Of a stretch of 64,000 nt of DNA, positions 1-9,272 are shown in pieces. Origin of the DNA: Conexibacter woesei Iso977N (GTDB lineage Bacteria; Actinomycetota; Thermoleophilia; Solirubrobacterales; Solirubrobacteraceae); NCBI RefSeq assembly GCF_000424625.1, contig NZ_AUKG01000002.1:930001-994000 (forward strand), read 5' to 3'. A program made the translations under genes and the position numbers. Numbering within the stretch: the first letter of the stretch is position 1; each line of letters opens with the position of its first letter. The notes below the pieces were generated by a model. It was given only the letters and a program-made list of their open reading frames with translations, ran no database searches and was not told the DNA's origin.

Positions 1-848
1 AGGGCGGCAAGGTGCCGGACGAGCTGCGCGGCGTCGTCGAGCGGATCGCCCGCGAGGGCGGCACGCCGCTGGCCGTCGCCCGCGACTCGCAGGTGCTCGG
101 CGTCGTGTACCTGAAGGACACCGTCAAGGAGGGCATGGCCGCTCGCTTCGAGCAGCTGCGGGCGATGGGCATCCGCACCGTCATGGTCACCGGCGACAAC
201 CGGCTGACCGCGGCGAAGATCGCCGAGGAGGCGGGGGTCGACGACTTCCTGGCCGAGGCGACGCCGGAGCGCAAGATGGAGCTGATCAAGGCCGAGCAGG
301 CCGAGGGCCGGCTGGTCGCGATGACCGGCGACGGCACCAACGACGCGCCCGCGCTGGCCCAGGCCGACGTCGGCGTGGCGATGAACACCGGCACCCAGGC
401 GGCCCGCGAGGCGGGCAACATGGTGGACCTGGACAGCAACCCGACGAAGCTCATCGAGATCGTCGAGGTCGGCAAGCAGCTCCTGATCACGCGCGGAGCG
501 CTGACCACGTTCTCGATCGCCAACGACGTCGCGAAGTACTTCGCGATCCTGCCGGCGATCTTCGTGGGGCTGTACGCCGCGCACGGCCAGTCGTCCGGCC
601 CGCTCGACGCGTTGAACATCATGTCGCTCGGGTCGCCGCAGTCGGCGATCATCTCGGCGATCGTGTTCAACGCGGTGGTGATCCCGATGCTGGTGCCGAT
701 CGCGCTGCGCGGCGTCGCCTACAAGGCGGTCGGCGCGACCGCGCTGCTGCGGCGCAACCTGCTGGTCTACGGCCTCGGCGGGCTGGTCGCTCCGTTCGTC
801 GGGATCAAGTTGATCGACCTCGTCGTCCACAACATCCTGGGCGCGTGA
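1..848 (+). CDS. kdpB: Potassium-transporting P-type ATPase B subunit, C-terminal part (cut by window start)
   Basis: This is the last ~281 codons of KdpB, the ATP-hydrolysing subunit of the Kdp high-affinity K+ pump in the membrane. The frame is open from the window edge. It carries the P-type ATPase motifs [19 protein letters not shown] and [17 protein letters not shown]. The KdpB-typical stretches [19 protein letters not shown] and [17 protein letters not shown] follow, with hydrophobic C-terminal segments. The phosphorylation DKTG site lies outside the window. The stop overlaps the start of the next gene (TGATG), so kdpC, which normally follows kdpB, is not here. Family assignment is firm. 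Confidence 0.95.
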   Translation, partial: GGKVPDELRGVVERIAREGGTPLAVARDSQVLGVVYLKDTVKEGMAARFEQLRAMGIRTVMVTGDNRLTAAKIAEEAGVDDFLAEATPERKMELIKAEQAEGRLVAMTGDGTNDAPALAQADVGVAMNTGTQAAREAGNMVDLDSNPTKLIEIVEVGKQLLITRGALTTFSIANDVAKYFAILPAIFVGLYAAHGQSSGPLDALNIMSLGSPQSAIISAIVFNAVVIPMLVPIALRGVAYKAVGATALLRRNLLVYGLGGLVAPFVGIKLIDLVVHNILGA

Positions 849-1951
849 TGGACGACGCCCGCGGTCATCTCAAGGTGTTCCTGGGCATGGCCGCGGGCGT
901 CGGCAAGACCGTCCGCATGCTCGACGAGGGCCGCGTCGAGCTGGAGGCGGGACGCGACGTCGTGATCGGGCTCCTGGAGACCCACGGCCGCGAGCTGACC
1001 GAGGCGCGCGCCGCGGGGCTGGAGCGGCTGCCGCGGCGGCGCGTCACCTACCGCGGCACGACGTTCAACGATCTGGACCTCCCGGCGGTCCTGGCGCGCA
1101 GGCCGGAGCTGTGCCTGATCGACGAGCTCGCGCACACCAATGCGCCGGGGCTGGACCACGGCAAGCGCTATGAGGACGTCGAGACGATCCTGGCGGCGGG
1201 CATCGACGTGCTGTCGACCATGAACATCCAGCACCTGGAGTCGCTGAACGACACGGTCGCCGAGCTGTCGGGCGTCCGGGTGCGCGAGACGGTCCCCGAC
1301 AGCGTGCTGCGGCGGGCCGACGAGATCGTGCTGGTCGACGTCACGCCCGAGGCGCTGCTGGACCGGCTGCGCGCGGGCAAGATCTACCCGACGGCGCGGA
1401 TCGACGCGGCGCTGAGCAACTTCTTCAAGATCGAGAACCTCAACGCGCTGCGCGAGACCGCGCTGCGCCAGGTCGCCGAGAACGTCGAGGCGCGGCGCGT
1501 CGAGCCGCTCGACCAGGACGTCGCCCAGGCGGTGGGGGAGCGGCTGCTGGCGCTGATCGAGCCCTACCCGGGCGCGCAGCGGCTGGTCCGGCGCGCGTGG
1601 CGGTCGGCCCAGCGGCTGGGCGCGCCGCTGGACCTGCTGTGGGTCGCGCCGCCCGGCGACGCGGGGCCCGAGGGCGAGGAGGGCGCGTCGCTGCACGCGC
1701 TGCGCCAGCTCGCGTCGGTGCTCGGCGCGGTGCTGCTGGTCGAGGAGGGCGACGACGTCGCCGCGACGACCGCGCGCGTCGCGGCCGAGCGCGGCATCAC
1801 CTACATCCTGCTCGGGGCCTCACGGCCGCCGCGGGGGCTGGCGCGCCTGCGCGAGCCGCTCCCGACGCGGCTCGTGCGGCTGGTGCCGGGCGTCGACGTC
1901 CGCATCGTGGCGGACCGGACCCGCATGCGCGGGCGGAAGGGAGCGAGATGA
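848..1951 (+). CDS. kdpD: KdpD-like osmosensor N-terminal domain protein without kinase module
   Basis: At 367 aa this covers only the cytoplasmic N-terminal part of KdpD. Walker A-like GMAAGVGKT (residues 13-21), Walker B-like LCLIDELAHTNAPG (near residue 90) and the STMNIQHLESLND stretch match the KdpD sensor domain. A universal-stress-protein-like domain follows (about residues 235-360). The four membrane segments, HisKA box and ATPase domain of full KdpD are absent. Short KdpD proteins are known in some cyanobacteria and Deinococcus. I chose ATG 848 (TGATG overlap with kdpB); GTG 845 is possible. Its role here is presumably regulation or modulation of Kdp, but without a kinase it cannot phosphorylate KdpE by itself. 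Confidence 0.88.
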   Translation: MDDARGHLKVFLGMAAGVGKTVRMLDEGRVELEAGRDVVIGLLETHGRELTEARAAGLERLPRRRVTYRGTTFNDLDLPAVLARRPELCLIDELAHTNAPGLDHGKRYEDVETILAAGIDVLSTMNIQHLESLNDTVAELSGVRVRETVPDSVLRRADEIVLVDVTPEALLDRLRAGKIYPTARIDAALSNFFKIENLNALRETALRQVAENVEARRVEPLDQDVAQAVGERLLALIEPYPGAQRLVRRAWRSAQRLGAPLDLLWVAPPGDAGPEGEEGASLHALRQLASVLGAVLLVEEGDDVAATTARVAAERGITYILLGASRPPRGLARLREPLPTRLVRLVPGVDVRIVADRTRMRGRKGAR

Positions 1952-2505
1952 TGATCTTGGTGCTGGTCCTCGTGGCCGCGGCGGCCGGCCTCGTGCTGGG
2001 GCGGCTGCGGGCACCGCGGCGCGTGGCGCAGCGGGCCGCGCGGCCGCAGACGGTGCGGCGGATCCTGCTGCCGTTCACGGGGCCGTCGATCTCGCGGCGC
2101 GCGTTCGACGCGGCGGTCCGGCTGGCGCGCGCCGAGAACGCGACGCTGATGCCGTGCTACCTGGCGACGGTGCCGCTGAACCTGCCCCTCGACGCCGCGC
2201 TGCCGGCGCAGTGCCTGCGCGCGATGCCGCTGCTGGAGACGATCGAGCAGCGCGCGATCGACCAGGACGTCGCGATCGACGGTCGGATCGTCCGCGGCCG
2301 CACGTACCGCGACGCGCTGCGCCGGATCCTCGAGGACGAGCACTTCGATCGCGTGATCGTCTCTGCCGAACATCAGAACGGCCGCACGTTCAGCGGCGAC
2401 GACCTCGTCTGGCTGCTGGACCGCGCCGACGCCGAGGTCCTGATCCTGCGCCCCGCGCCGGAGGACCACGCCGCGGTCGCCGCCGCGGTGGCCGGGCACT
2501 TCTAG
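1948..2505 (+). CDS. Membrane-anchored universal stress (Usp) family protein
   Basis: A 185-aa protein starting with ATG 1948, which overlaps the stop of the KdpD-like gene (ATGATGA), so it is the third gene of the same operon. Residues 2-20 are a hydrophobic segment likely to anchor it, followed by a basic stretch. The remainder starts with RRILLPFTG and resembles the UspA alpha/beta fold (the RxILxP strand and late VIVSAEHQNG and VLILRP strands). Usp proteins bind ATP or act as stress adaptors. Here the context suggests a partner of the KdpD-like protein, perhaps replacing part of its sensing. Function beyond family is not known. Confidence 0.75.
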   Translation: MMILVLVLVAAAAGLVLGRLRAPRRVAQRAARPQTVRRILLPFTGPSISRRAFDAAVRLARAENATLMPCYLATVPLNLPLDAALPAQCLRAMPLLETIEQRAIDQDVAIDGRIVRGRTYRDALRRILEDEHFDRVIVSAEHQNGRTFSGDDLVWLLDRADAEVLILRPAPEDHAAVAAAVAGHF

Positions 2506-2564
2506 CCGCGCACGAGCGTGAAAGGGCGATCCTCGGGTAGGTTCGGAGCCGAGGTCCCAACGCC

Positions 2565-4757
2565 TTGGCCACGCTCCTCTACCGACTCGGGCGCGCCTGC
2601 GCGCAACGGCGGCGCCTGGTGGTCGCCGCGTGGCTCGTCGTGCTGGTCGCGATCGGGATCGCCGCCGCCACGCTGAAGGGCACGACCGACGACGGCTTCT
2701 CCGTTCCCGGGACCGAGGCGCAGCGCGCGATCGACCTGCTGGACCAGAAGTTCCCGGGCACCGGCGGCGCGACCGCGCGCGTCGTGTTCGCCGCGCCCAG
2801 GGGCCACACGCTCGACGAGCCCCAGTACCAGAGGCTCCTGGACCCGACGCTGGCGCTCGTGCGCAGGGTCCCGCAGACCGTGCCGGGGACGGGCGCGCAG
2901 GGCGCTGCGAACAGGCTCGTCGTCAGCAGGGACAGGAGGATCGGGTTCGGGGACATCAACTTCACGGTCCCGGTCGCCGACGTCTCCGACAGCACCAAGG
3001 ACGCGCTGGAGAAGGTCGCCGAGCCCGCGCGCGCCGCGGGGCTGGAGGTCGAGTTCTCCGGCGGCATCGTCGCCACCGGCTCCGGCAAGCAGGGCAACAC
3101 GGAGGCGATCGGCATCATCGTCGCGTTCGTCGTCCTGATGGTGACCTTCGGCGCGCTGAGCTCCGCGATCCTGCCGCTGGCCACCGCGATCATGGGCGTC
3201 GCGATCGGCCTGCTGACGCTGACCGCCGCGACCGGGATCTTCACGCTCTCCTCGACCGCGCCGACGCTGGCCACCATGTTGGGGCTGGCCGTCGGGATCG
3301 ACTACGCGTTGTTCATCGTGTCGCGCCACCGCCAGCAGGTCGCGGCCGGGACCGAGGTCAACGAGTCGATCGGCCACGCGGTCGCGACCGCCGGATCCGC
3401 GGTTGTCTTCGCGGGCCTGACCGTCGTGATCGCGCTCGTCGGCCTGCTGATCACCGGGATCCCGTTCCTGTCGGCGATGGGCCTCGGCGCCGCGTTCACC
3501 GTCGTCGTCGCGGTGCTGATCGCGCTGACGCTGCTGCCCGCGCTGCTCGGCTTCGTCGGCGCGCGCGCCGCGAAGGGCCGCCACCCCGGCGGCGCGCACA
3601 TGCCGTTCGGCGAGCGCTGGGCGACGTGGGTGACGTCGCACCCGTGGCCGGTGATGCTCGGCGTGATCGTCGTGCTGCTGCTCGCCGCCGTGCCCGCGTT
3701 GAGGCTCGACCTCGGCCTCCCGGACGCCGGGACCAAGCCCAAGGCCGACACGCAGCGCAAGGCCTATGACCTGCTGACCGAGGGCTTCGGCCCCGGCTTC
3801 AACGGCCCGCTGACCGTCGTCCTCGACGCGTCCGACAGCAAGGACTACAAGCAGGTCGGCGCGCAGGCGACCAGGGCGCTCGGGCAGTTCAGGGACGTCG
3901 CGGTCGCCTCGCCCGCGGTGTCCAACAGCACCGGGAAGGTCTCGATCGTCTCCGTCACGCCCGCGTCCGGGCCGTCGACCGACGCGACCAAGGACCTGGT
4001 GAAGTCGATCCGCGCGCAGGCCAAGCTCGTGCGCGACAGGTACAAGGTCGACATCCTGGTCACGGGCCCGACCGCGATCAACATCGACGTCAGCGACAAG
4101 CTGGCGAGCGCGCTCCCGCCGTTCCTGATCTTCATCGTCGGCCTCGCGCTGTTGTTGTTGCTGTTGGTCTTCCGCAGCATCCTGGTCCCGATCAAGGCCG
4201 TGCTCGGGTTCCTGTTCACGATCGCCGCGGCGCTGGGCGGGGTCGTCTTCATCTTCGAGCAGGGCCACCTGCAGAGCCTGCTCGGCGTCGCCGCCAAGGC
4301 GCCGGTCCTCAGCTTCCTGCCGGTGCTGATGATCGCGATCCTCTTCGGGCTCGCGATGGACTACCAGGTGTTCCTGGTCACCCGCGTACGCGAGGCGTAC
4401 GTCCACAACAACGAGCCGATCCCCGCGGTCCGCGAGGGCTTCCGCGCGAGCGCGCGCGTCGTCACCGCCGCGGCGCTGATCATGATCAGCGTGTTCTCCG
4501 GCTTCATCATCGGCGACGACCCGATCATCAAGTCGATCGGCTTCGCGCTCGCCTTCGGCGTCCTGGTCGACGCGTTCTTCGTCCGCATGACCCTGGTCCC
4601 GGCCGTGCTCGCGCTGCTCGGCCGCAGCGCGTGGTGGCTGCCGGGCTGGCTCCAGAAGCACCTGCCCGACCTCGACATCGAGGGCGCGCGGCTCGAGGCG
4701 CCCGCGCCCGCGGAGCCCGCTGCGCCTACAGCGGCGGCGGAGAGTCCACGCAGATGA
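2565..4757 (+). CDS. MMPL/RND-family membrane transporter
   Basis: A 730-aa integral membrane protein with the MMPL layout: one N-terminal segment, an extracytoplasmic domain, five to six segments, then a repeat of the same plan. The half-repeats share VGIDYALFIVSRHR and FGLAMDYQVFLVTRVREAY, which carry the Asp-Tyr pair of the proton relay in MmpL proteins. The family exports lipids, glycolipids or drugs using the proton gradient; the substrate here is unknown. Start is TTG 2565, the only candidate before the first membrane segment. A TAGGTT hexamer at 2538-2543 may be its -10 box. The 3' end overlaps the convergent regulator gene by 32 bp. Confidence 0.9.
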   Translation: MATLLYRLGRACAQRRRLVVAAWLVVLVAIGIAAATLKGTTDDGFSVPGTEAQRAIDLLDQKFPGTGGATARVVFAAPRGHTLDEPQYQRLLDPTLALVRRVPQTVPGTGAQGAANRLVVSRDRRIGFGDINFTVPVADVSDSTKDALEKVAEPARAAGLEVEFSGGIVATGSGKQGNTEAIGIIVAFVVLMVTFGALSSAILPLATAIMGVAIGLLTLTAATGIFTLSSTAPTLATMLGLAVGIDYALFIVSRHRQQVAAGTEVNESIGHAVATAGSAVVFAGLTVVIALVGLLITGIPFLSAMGLGAAFTVVVAVLIALTLLPALLGFVGARAAKGRHPGGAHMPFGERWATWVTSHPWPVMLGVIVVLLLAAVPALRLDLGLPDAGTKPKADTQRKAYDLLTEGFGPGFNGPLTVVLDASDSKDYKQVGAQATRALGQFRDVAVASPAVSNSTGKVSIVSVTPASGPSTDATKDLVKSIRAQAKLVRDRYKVDILVTGPTAINIDVSDKLASALPPFLIFIVGLALLLLLLVFRSILVPIKAVLGFLFTIAAALGGVVFIFEQGHLQSLLGVAAKAPVLSFLPVLMIAILFGLAMDYQVFLVTRVREAYVHNNEPIPAVREGFRASARVVTAAALIMISVFSGFIIGDDPIIKSIGFALAFGVLVDAFFVRMTLVPAVLALLGRSAWWLPGWLQKHLPDLDIEGARLEAPAPAEPAAPTAAAESPRR

Positions 4758-5304
4758 GCCGCAGCGGCGCGTCGGCGCTGGCGTTGCGGAACAGGTGCGG
4801 GCGGTCGGCGCGGTAGTAGGCGCTGTCGCCCGCGCGCAGCTCCTGCGGCTCGGCGCCGTCGATCTCCAGCACTAGCGTGCCGTCGAGCACGTGGACGAAC
4901 TCCTCGCCCGCGTGATGGCCGCGCTCGGCCAGCGACGAGCCGGACTCCAGCTCCAGCAGCATCGGCAACATGGTGCGGTTGGTCCCGGACGCGAGCAGGT
5001 ACATCGTCGTGCCCTCCTCGGGCGAGCGCAGCTGGCGCTCGGCGCCCGCGCGGACGACGTCCGGATCCCCGTCGGCGCCGGTGGGGAGGAGGTCGGTGAT
5101 CGAGATCCCGTAGTAGTCGACGAGTCGCGTCAGCCGGCCGATCGTGATGTCGCTGCGCCCGTTCTCGACCAGCGAGAGGAACGACGCGGAGATGCCGGTC
5201 TCACGCGCCACGTCGCCGAGCGAGACGCGGCGCGCACCGCGCAGCGCCCGCAACTGGGCGCCGAGGAACTCCTGCTGGCTCGGTGAATCGGCGGTCTCGC
5301 TCAT
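4726..5304 (-). CDS. XRE-family regulator with C-terminal cupin domain
   Basis: 192 aa. Residues about 13-70 are a Cro/C1 helix-turn-helix (SLGDVARETGISASFLSLVE, then ITIGRLTRLVDYYGI). Residues about 115-185 are a cupin sensor domain (ESGSSLAERGHHAGEEFVHV). Such proteins commonly repress neighbouring catabolic or transport genes and bind a small ligand in the cupin. It follows the FAD oxidase by 18 bp on the same strand, so the two likely share a message, and the divergent peptide importer is a plausible second target. ATG 5304 was chosen; GTG 5316 is an alternative 4 codons upstream. No clear Shine-Dalgarno is seen for either. Confidence 0.85.
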   Translation of the reverse strand: MSETADSPSQQEFLGAQLRALRGARRVSLGDVARETGISASFLSLVENGRSDITIGRLTRLVDYYGISITDLLPTGADGDPDVVRAGAERQLRSPEEGTTMYLLASGTNRTMLPMLLELESGSSLAERGHHAGEEFVHVLDGTLVLEIDGAEPQELRAGDSAYYRADRPHLFRNASADAPLRLICVDSPPPL

Positions 5305-5322
5305 CCCGGGCGCCACTGTAAC

Positions 5323-6486
5323 TCAGACGACCTGCAGCTCGGGGGTGAGCTGGCCGTCGGCGAAGCGCGACGGCGACAGCGGCTTCATGGTGTCCTCGAT
5401 CCTGCCCGCGACGACGCCGTCGGCGATGACGCGCCCGATCGTCGGCGCCATCATCAGCCCGCGGCCGTTCAGGCCCGCGGCGACGAACAGCCCGTCGTGG
5501 CCGTCGATCGCGCCGACGACCGGCTGGCGGTCCGGGGTCACGTCGTAGAAGCCCTCGACCAGGACCGGGAACGACACGTACTCGAGGATCGGCAGCGTCG
5601 CGGTGATCGCGCGGCGCACGTTGGAGTGCCAGTCCTCCTTGCCCTCGCCGGGCCGCGAGCCCGCGCCGAGGTCGCTGGCCAGGACCGAGCCGTCGGCCAG
5701 CTGCTTGGCGGCGAAGTGCGCCTCGGGCACGATCACCAGCGGCTCGAGCAGGCGCTCGCGGATCGGGTCGGAGTAGAAGAGGTAGCGCGGCTCACGCGTG
5801 ATCGGCAGCTCGGCGCCGAGCGGCGTCAGCAGCTCCGGCGTGTCCCACGCGGCGGCCACGACGACGGCGCCGGCACGCGTGGTCTCGCCGCCGCGCAGTG
5901 AAAGCTTCCAGCCCTCGCCGTCGCGGGCGATCGCCTCGACGCGGCGGTCGTGGAACGTCGCGCCGCCACGCTTGGCGGCGTCGGCGAACGCGCCGACGAC
6001 CGCGAGCGGGCGGTCGAAGTAGCCGTCCTGGTCGCACCACACGCCGCCGACGATCCCGGAGGTGTCCAGCCCCTCGACGACCTCGCCCGCTTCATCCGGC
6101 GTGACCTCGCGCGACGGGATCCCGAGCCGGTGCTGCAGCGCCAGCCGCTGGCGCTGCGCGGCCAGCTCCTCCTCGCCGCGTGCGACGAACAGGTACCCGC
6201 ACGCCGTAAGCTTGGGGTCAACCGCGGGCGTCAGCCGGTCCCCGATGTCGCTGTAGAAGGCGTAGGCCTCGAGGGCCATCCGGCAGGCGACCTCGGTACC
6301 CCACTGCTGCCGGACCCCACCCGGCTGCACGGCCGTCGCGCCGGACCCGATGCCCGTGCCGTCGAACGCGGCGACGCGGAGCCCGCGTTCGGTCAGGTGC
6401 CAGGCCGCGGAGAGGCCCGTGATGCCGGCTCCGACGATCGCGACGTCGACGATCTCCGGGACCGACTCATTCAAAGAACTGGACAT
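5323..6486 (-). CDS. FAD-dependent amine/amino-acid oxidase (DAO family)
   Basis: 387 aa. N-terminal Rossmann motif VAIVGAGITGLSAAWHL (residues about 12-30) binds FAD; later DAO-family features include GVRQQWGTEVACRMALEAY and, near the end, VTPDRQPVVGAIDGHDGLFVAAGLNGRG. Relatives include sarcosine, glycine and D-amino-acid oxidases and opine/proline dehydrogenases; the substrate cannot be told. Divergence from a peptide importer suggests oxidation of an imported amino acid or imino acid. Start ATG 6486 is preferred because the upstream in-frame ATG 6498 lies inside a -10-like TATGCT that ends 7 nt before 6486, giving a leaderless message. Confidence 0.88.
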   Translation of the reverse strand: MSSSLNESVPEIVDVAIVGAGITGLSAAWHLTERGLRVAAFDGTGIGSGATAVQPGGVRQQWGTEVACRMALEAYAFYSDIGDRLTPAVDPKLTACGYLFVARGEEELAAQRQRLALQHRLGIPSREVTPDEAGEVVEGLDTSGIVGGVWCDQDGYFDRPLAVVGAFADAAKRGGATFHDRRVEAIARDGEGWKLSLRGGETTRAGAVVVAAAWDTPELLTPLGAELPITREPRYLFYSDPIRERLLEPLVIVPEAHFAAKQLADGSVLASDLGAGSRPGEGKEDWHSNVRRAITATLPILEYVSFPVLVEGFYDVTPDRQPVVGAIDGHDGLFVAAGLNGRGLMMAPTIGRVIADGVVAGRIEDTMKPLSPSRFADGQLTPELQVV

Positions 6487-6509
6487 TCTGGCCAGCATAT
6501 TGAAAGAAT
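6470..6509 (-). promoter_or_regulatory. Promoter/operator candidate of the FAD oxidase operon
   Basis: On the minus strand a -10-like TATGCT (6499-6494) ends 7 nt before ATG 6486. Two A/T-rich repeats flank it: TTCAAAGAA at 6470-6478 (a TTC-N3-GAA dyad) and TTGAAAGAAT at 6500-6509. In this GC-rich sequence such elements stand out. They may be the site of the XRE-cupin protein encoded downstream; that link is inference. Confidence 0.4.
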
Positions 6510-6577
6510 GGCTCCAGGCCCACCCCCGGGTCGTACGAACATCGAGGCGCCTCGGCGCTCGGAGGAGCAGCACGCAC

Positions 6578-8206
6578 ATGCAGAGGAAGAGGCTTGGCAA
6601 GAGCGTCGGAGCGATCGCCCTCATCGGCGCGCTCGGCGCGGCCGGCTGCGGCGGGAGCGCGTCGACGAGCCCGTCCGGCTCGACCGGCGGCAGCACCACG
6701 AAGGCCGCGAGCGGCGCGCCGACCGGCACGCTGGTCGTCGACAACTCGTTCGTCGACAAGGGCATCGACCCCGGCCACGAGTTCACCCCGACCAACAACA
6801 TGCTGGTCAAGGCGATGTACGACACGCTCGTGACCTTCGAGCCCGGCAAGACCGAACCGGTCCCGGACCTCGCCGCGTCCTGGAAGGGCACCAAGGACGC
6901 CAAGTCCTTCACGTTCACGCTGGCCGACCCGACGTTCTCCGACGGCACGCCGGTCACCAGCGCCGACGTCAAGTTCTCGCTCGACCGCCTCGTCAACCTG
7001 CAGAGCAGCGGCGCGTTCCTGCTCGACGGCGTCACCGTCACGGCGCCCGACGCCAGGACCGTGGTCGTCACGTCCAAGAAGGCCAACCCGGCGCTGCTGC
7101 GCATCCTCGCGACGCCGCCGACGTCGATCCTGAACTCGAAGGTCCTGAAGGCCCACGGCGGCACCGACGCCAAGGACGCCAACAAGGCCGACAAGGCCGA
7201 GGCCTACCTGCAGACGGCGTCGGCCGGCTCGGGCCCGTACGTCCTGGGCACCGCCCAGCAGAACCAGCAGTACACGCTCAACGCCAACCCCAGGTACTGG
7301 GGTGACGCCAAGGGCTTCCCGAAGGTCGTGGTCCGCAACATGGCCGCGCCGACGCAGCTGCTCAACGTCCAGCGCGGCTCGAACGAGATCGCGCTCGACC
7401 TGTCCGGCCAGCAGGCCGGGACGCTGAAGTCCAACGGGTCGCTGCAGGTGACGACGGACGCCTCCGTCAACATCTTCGACGTGGAGGCCAACTGGGACAG
7501 CTCGGTCTCGCCGACCGGCGATCCGGCGGTGCGCAAGGCGATCCGCCTCGCGCTCGACTACGCCGGCTACGCGCGCCTGTCGGGCGCCGGCGCCGCGCAG
7601 GCCCCGGGCGTGATCCCGTCGCAGTTCCTCGGCGCGCTGTCCCAGGACGACGCGGTCAAGCAGGACCTCGACGCCGCGAAGGCCGCGCTGGGCGGCAGGA
7701 CGGGCATCAAGCTGAAGATCGGCTACCCGTCGGACGCGACGCCCAACGGCGTGTCGTTCGCCTCGGTCGCGCAGAAGGTCAAGTCCGACCTCGGCAAGAT
7801 CGGCATCGACGTCACGCTCGACGGCAGCCCCGCGGTCACGTTCCTGAAGAACTACGCCGCCGGCAAGAACCAGCTGAGCGTGTCGTACTGGGGCCCGGAC
7901 TACCCGGACCCCAACGACTACCTCGTCTACGCGCCGGGCGCGCCGGGCACGAGCCGCGCGGCCGACAACAAGTGGACCAAGGACGCGGCGCCGGAGATCG
8001 CGGCGCTGGGCGCCAAGGCCGGGAGCACCCTGGACGACACCGAGCGCGGCTCGCTGTTCCAGGACTTCCAGCGCAAGCTCAACGAGGACAGCCCGTTCTT
8101 CCCGCTGTTCCAGCCCGCGCAGGCGATCGTCGGCTCCAAGAGCCTGTCGAACGTCGTGCTCGATCCGACGTACACCCTCAACATCCCGGCCGTTGGCAGC
8201 AACTGA
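6578..8206 (+). CDS. Peptide/opine ABC transporter substrate-binding lipoprotein (SBP family 5)
   Basis: 542 aa. GGAGGAG at 6561-6567 lies 10 nt before ATG 6578. The N-terminus is a lipoprotein signal (basic QRKR, hydrophobic core, ALGAAGC with Cys24), then a Ser/Thr/Gly linker. The body is family-5 (DppA/OppA type): FEPGKTEPVPDLAASWKGT, the TFTLADPTFSDGTPVTSADV stretch typical of the fold, and late VSYWGPDYPDPNDYL. It captures peptides or similar solutes outside the membrane for the permeases encoded next. It is first in a five-gene transporter operon divergent from the FAD oxidase. Exact ligand unknown. Confidence 0.93.
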   Translation: MQRKRLGKSVGAIALIGALGAAGCGGSASTSPSGSTGGSTTKAASGAPTGTLVVDNSFVDKGIDPGHEFTPTNNMLVKAMYDTLVTFEPGKTEPVPDLAASWKGTKDAKSFTFTLADPTFSDGTPVTSADVKFSLDRLVNLQSSGAFLLDGVTVTAPDARTVVVTSKKANPALLRILATPPTSILNSKVLKAHGGTDAKDANKADKAEAYLQTASAGSGPYVLGTAQQNQQYTLNANPRYWGDAKGFPKVVVRNMAAPTQLLNVQRGSNEIALDLSGQQAGTLKSNGSLQVTTDASVNIFDVEANWDSSVSPTGDPAVRKAIRLALDYAGYARLSGAGAAQAPGVIPSQFLGALSQDDAVKQDLDAAKAALGGRTGIKLKIGYPSDATPNGVSFASVAQKVKSDLGKIGIDVTLDGSPAVTFLKNYAAGKNQLSVSYWGPDYPDPNDYLVYAPGAPGTSRAADNKWTKDAAPEIAALGAKAGSTLDDTERGSLFQDFQRKLNEDSPFFPLFQPAQAIVGSKSLSNVVLDPTYTLNIPAVGSN

Positions 8207-9272
8207 GACAACGGCCTTGCCGGCACCGGCGCGGGCGCGGCGTAAGCCGCGCTCGCACCGGCCGCTGGTGCGGTTCCTGGCGCGCCGTCTCGGCGCGCTC
8301 GTGCTGCTGCTGATCGGGATCACCATCGTCTCGTTCGTGCTCACCCAGGCGGTGCCGGGCGATCCGGCGCTGGCCAACCTGGGCCAGAACCCCACGCCCG
8401 AGGCGATCCACGCCTTCCACGAGAAGTACGGGCTCGACGACCCGCTCCCGCAGCAGTACCTGACCTACATGGGGCACTTGCTCCAGGGCGACCTGGGCAC
8501 GTCCCAGCAGACCCACCAGCCGGTCAGCCACGACCTGTCGGTCGCGATCCCGGCGACCGCCGAGCTGGCCCTGTTCTCCATCATCTTGAGCGCGATCCTG
8601 GGCGTCGGCCTCGGCATCCTCGCCGCGCTGCGGCGCGACACCGCCACCGACGCGAGCATCCGCGTCGTCACGCTCGCGGGCCTGTCGCTGCCGATGTTCT
8701 GGTTCGGCCTGCTCGCCCTGTACCTGTTCTTCTTCAAGTGGGGGTTGTTGCCCGGTGGTGGCCGCATGAGCCCCACGATCACCTCGCCGCCCGACGTCAC
8801 CGGCTTCGACACGATCGACTCGCTGCTGGCCGGCGACCTCAACGCGTTCTGGGACGCGTTCCAGCACCTGATCCTGCCGGGCCTGGTGCTGACGGCCTAC
8901 AACGTGTCCTTGATCGCGCGCTACACGCGCTCGGCGATCCTCGAGGTGCTGCACGCCGACTACGTCCGCGCGGCGCGCGCCAAGGGCCTGCCCGAGCGCG
9001 TCGTGATCAACCGCTACATCCTGCGCGGCGCCCTGCCGTCGATCGTCACCGTGCTCGGCCTCGTGTTCGCGAGCGTGCTCGCGGGCGCGGTGCTCGTCGA
9101 GTCGATCTTCAGCTGGCCGGGGATCGGCGAGTACGCCTACAAGTCGGCCGTCTCGCTGGACCTCCCGGCGATCATGGGCGTCTCGATCTTCATCGCCTTG
9201 GTCTACGTCATCATCAACCTGATCGTCGACCTGCTGTACGCGGCGATCGACCCGCGGGTGCGGCTGTCATGA
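8193..9272 (+). CDS. Dpp/Opp-type ABC transporter permease (DppB-like)
   Basis: 359 aa, six predicted membrane segments. The first is RLGALVLLLIGITIVSFVLT, followed by the DppB signature QAVPGDPALANLG. The cytoplasmic coupling loop (EAA motif) is near YVRAARAKGLPERVVINRYI. Start TTG 8193 overlaps the binding-protein gene by 14 bp; an in-frame TTG at 8217 is an alternative. It forms the membrane channel with the next gene product. The overlap and order match a standard dpp operon. Confidence 0.92.
   Translation: MAATETTALPAPARARRKPRSHRPLVRFLARRLGALVLLLIGITIVSFVLTQAVPGDPALANLGQNPTPEAIHAFHEKYGLDDPLPQQYLTYMGHLLQGDLGTSQQTHQPVSHDLSVAIPATAELALFSIILSAILGVGLGILAALRRDTATDASIRVVTLAGLSLPMFWFGLLALYLFFFKWGLLPGGGRMSPTITSPPDVTGFDTIDSLLAGDLNAFWDAFQHLILPGLVLTAYNVSLIARYTRSAILEVLHADYVRAARAKGLPERVVINRYILRGALPSIVTVLGLVFASVLAGAVLVESIFSWPGIGEYAYKSAVSLDLPAIMGVSIFIALVYVIINLIVDLLYAAIDPRVRLS

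Noticed and set aside
2502-4661. 719-codon open frame antisense to the MMPL gene
   Set aside because: Arg/Asp/Gln-rich, no family resemblance, and it mirrors the codon bias of the real gene on the other strand, where the MMPL motifs are clear.
6498-7194. N-terminal extension of the FAD oxidase frame across the binding-protein gene
   Set aside because: The extension is antisense to a well-supported lipoprotein gene and precedes the FAD motif by more than 200 residues; ATG 6486 gives the normal length.
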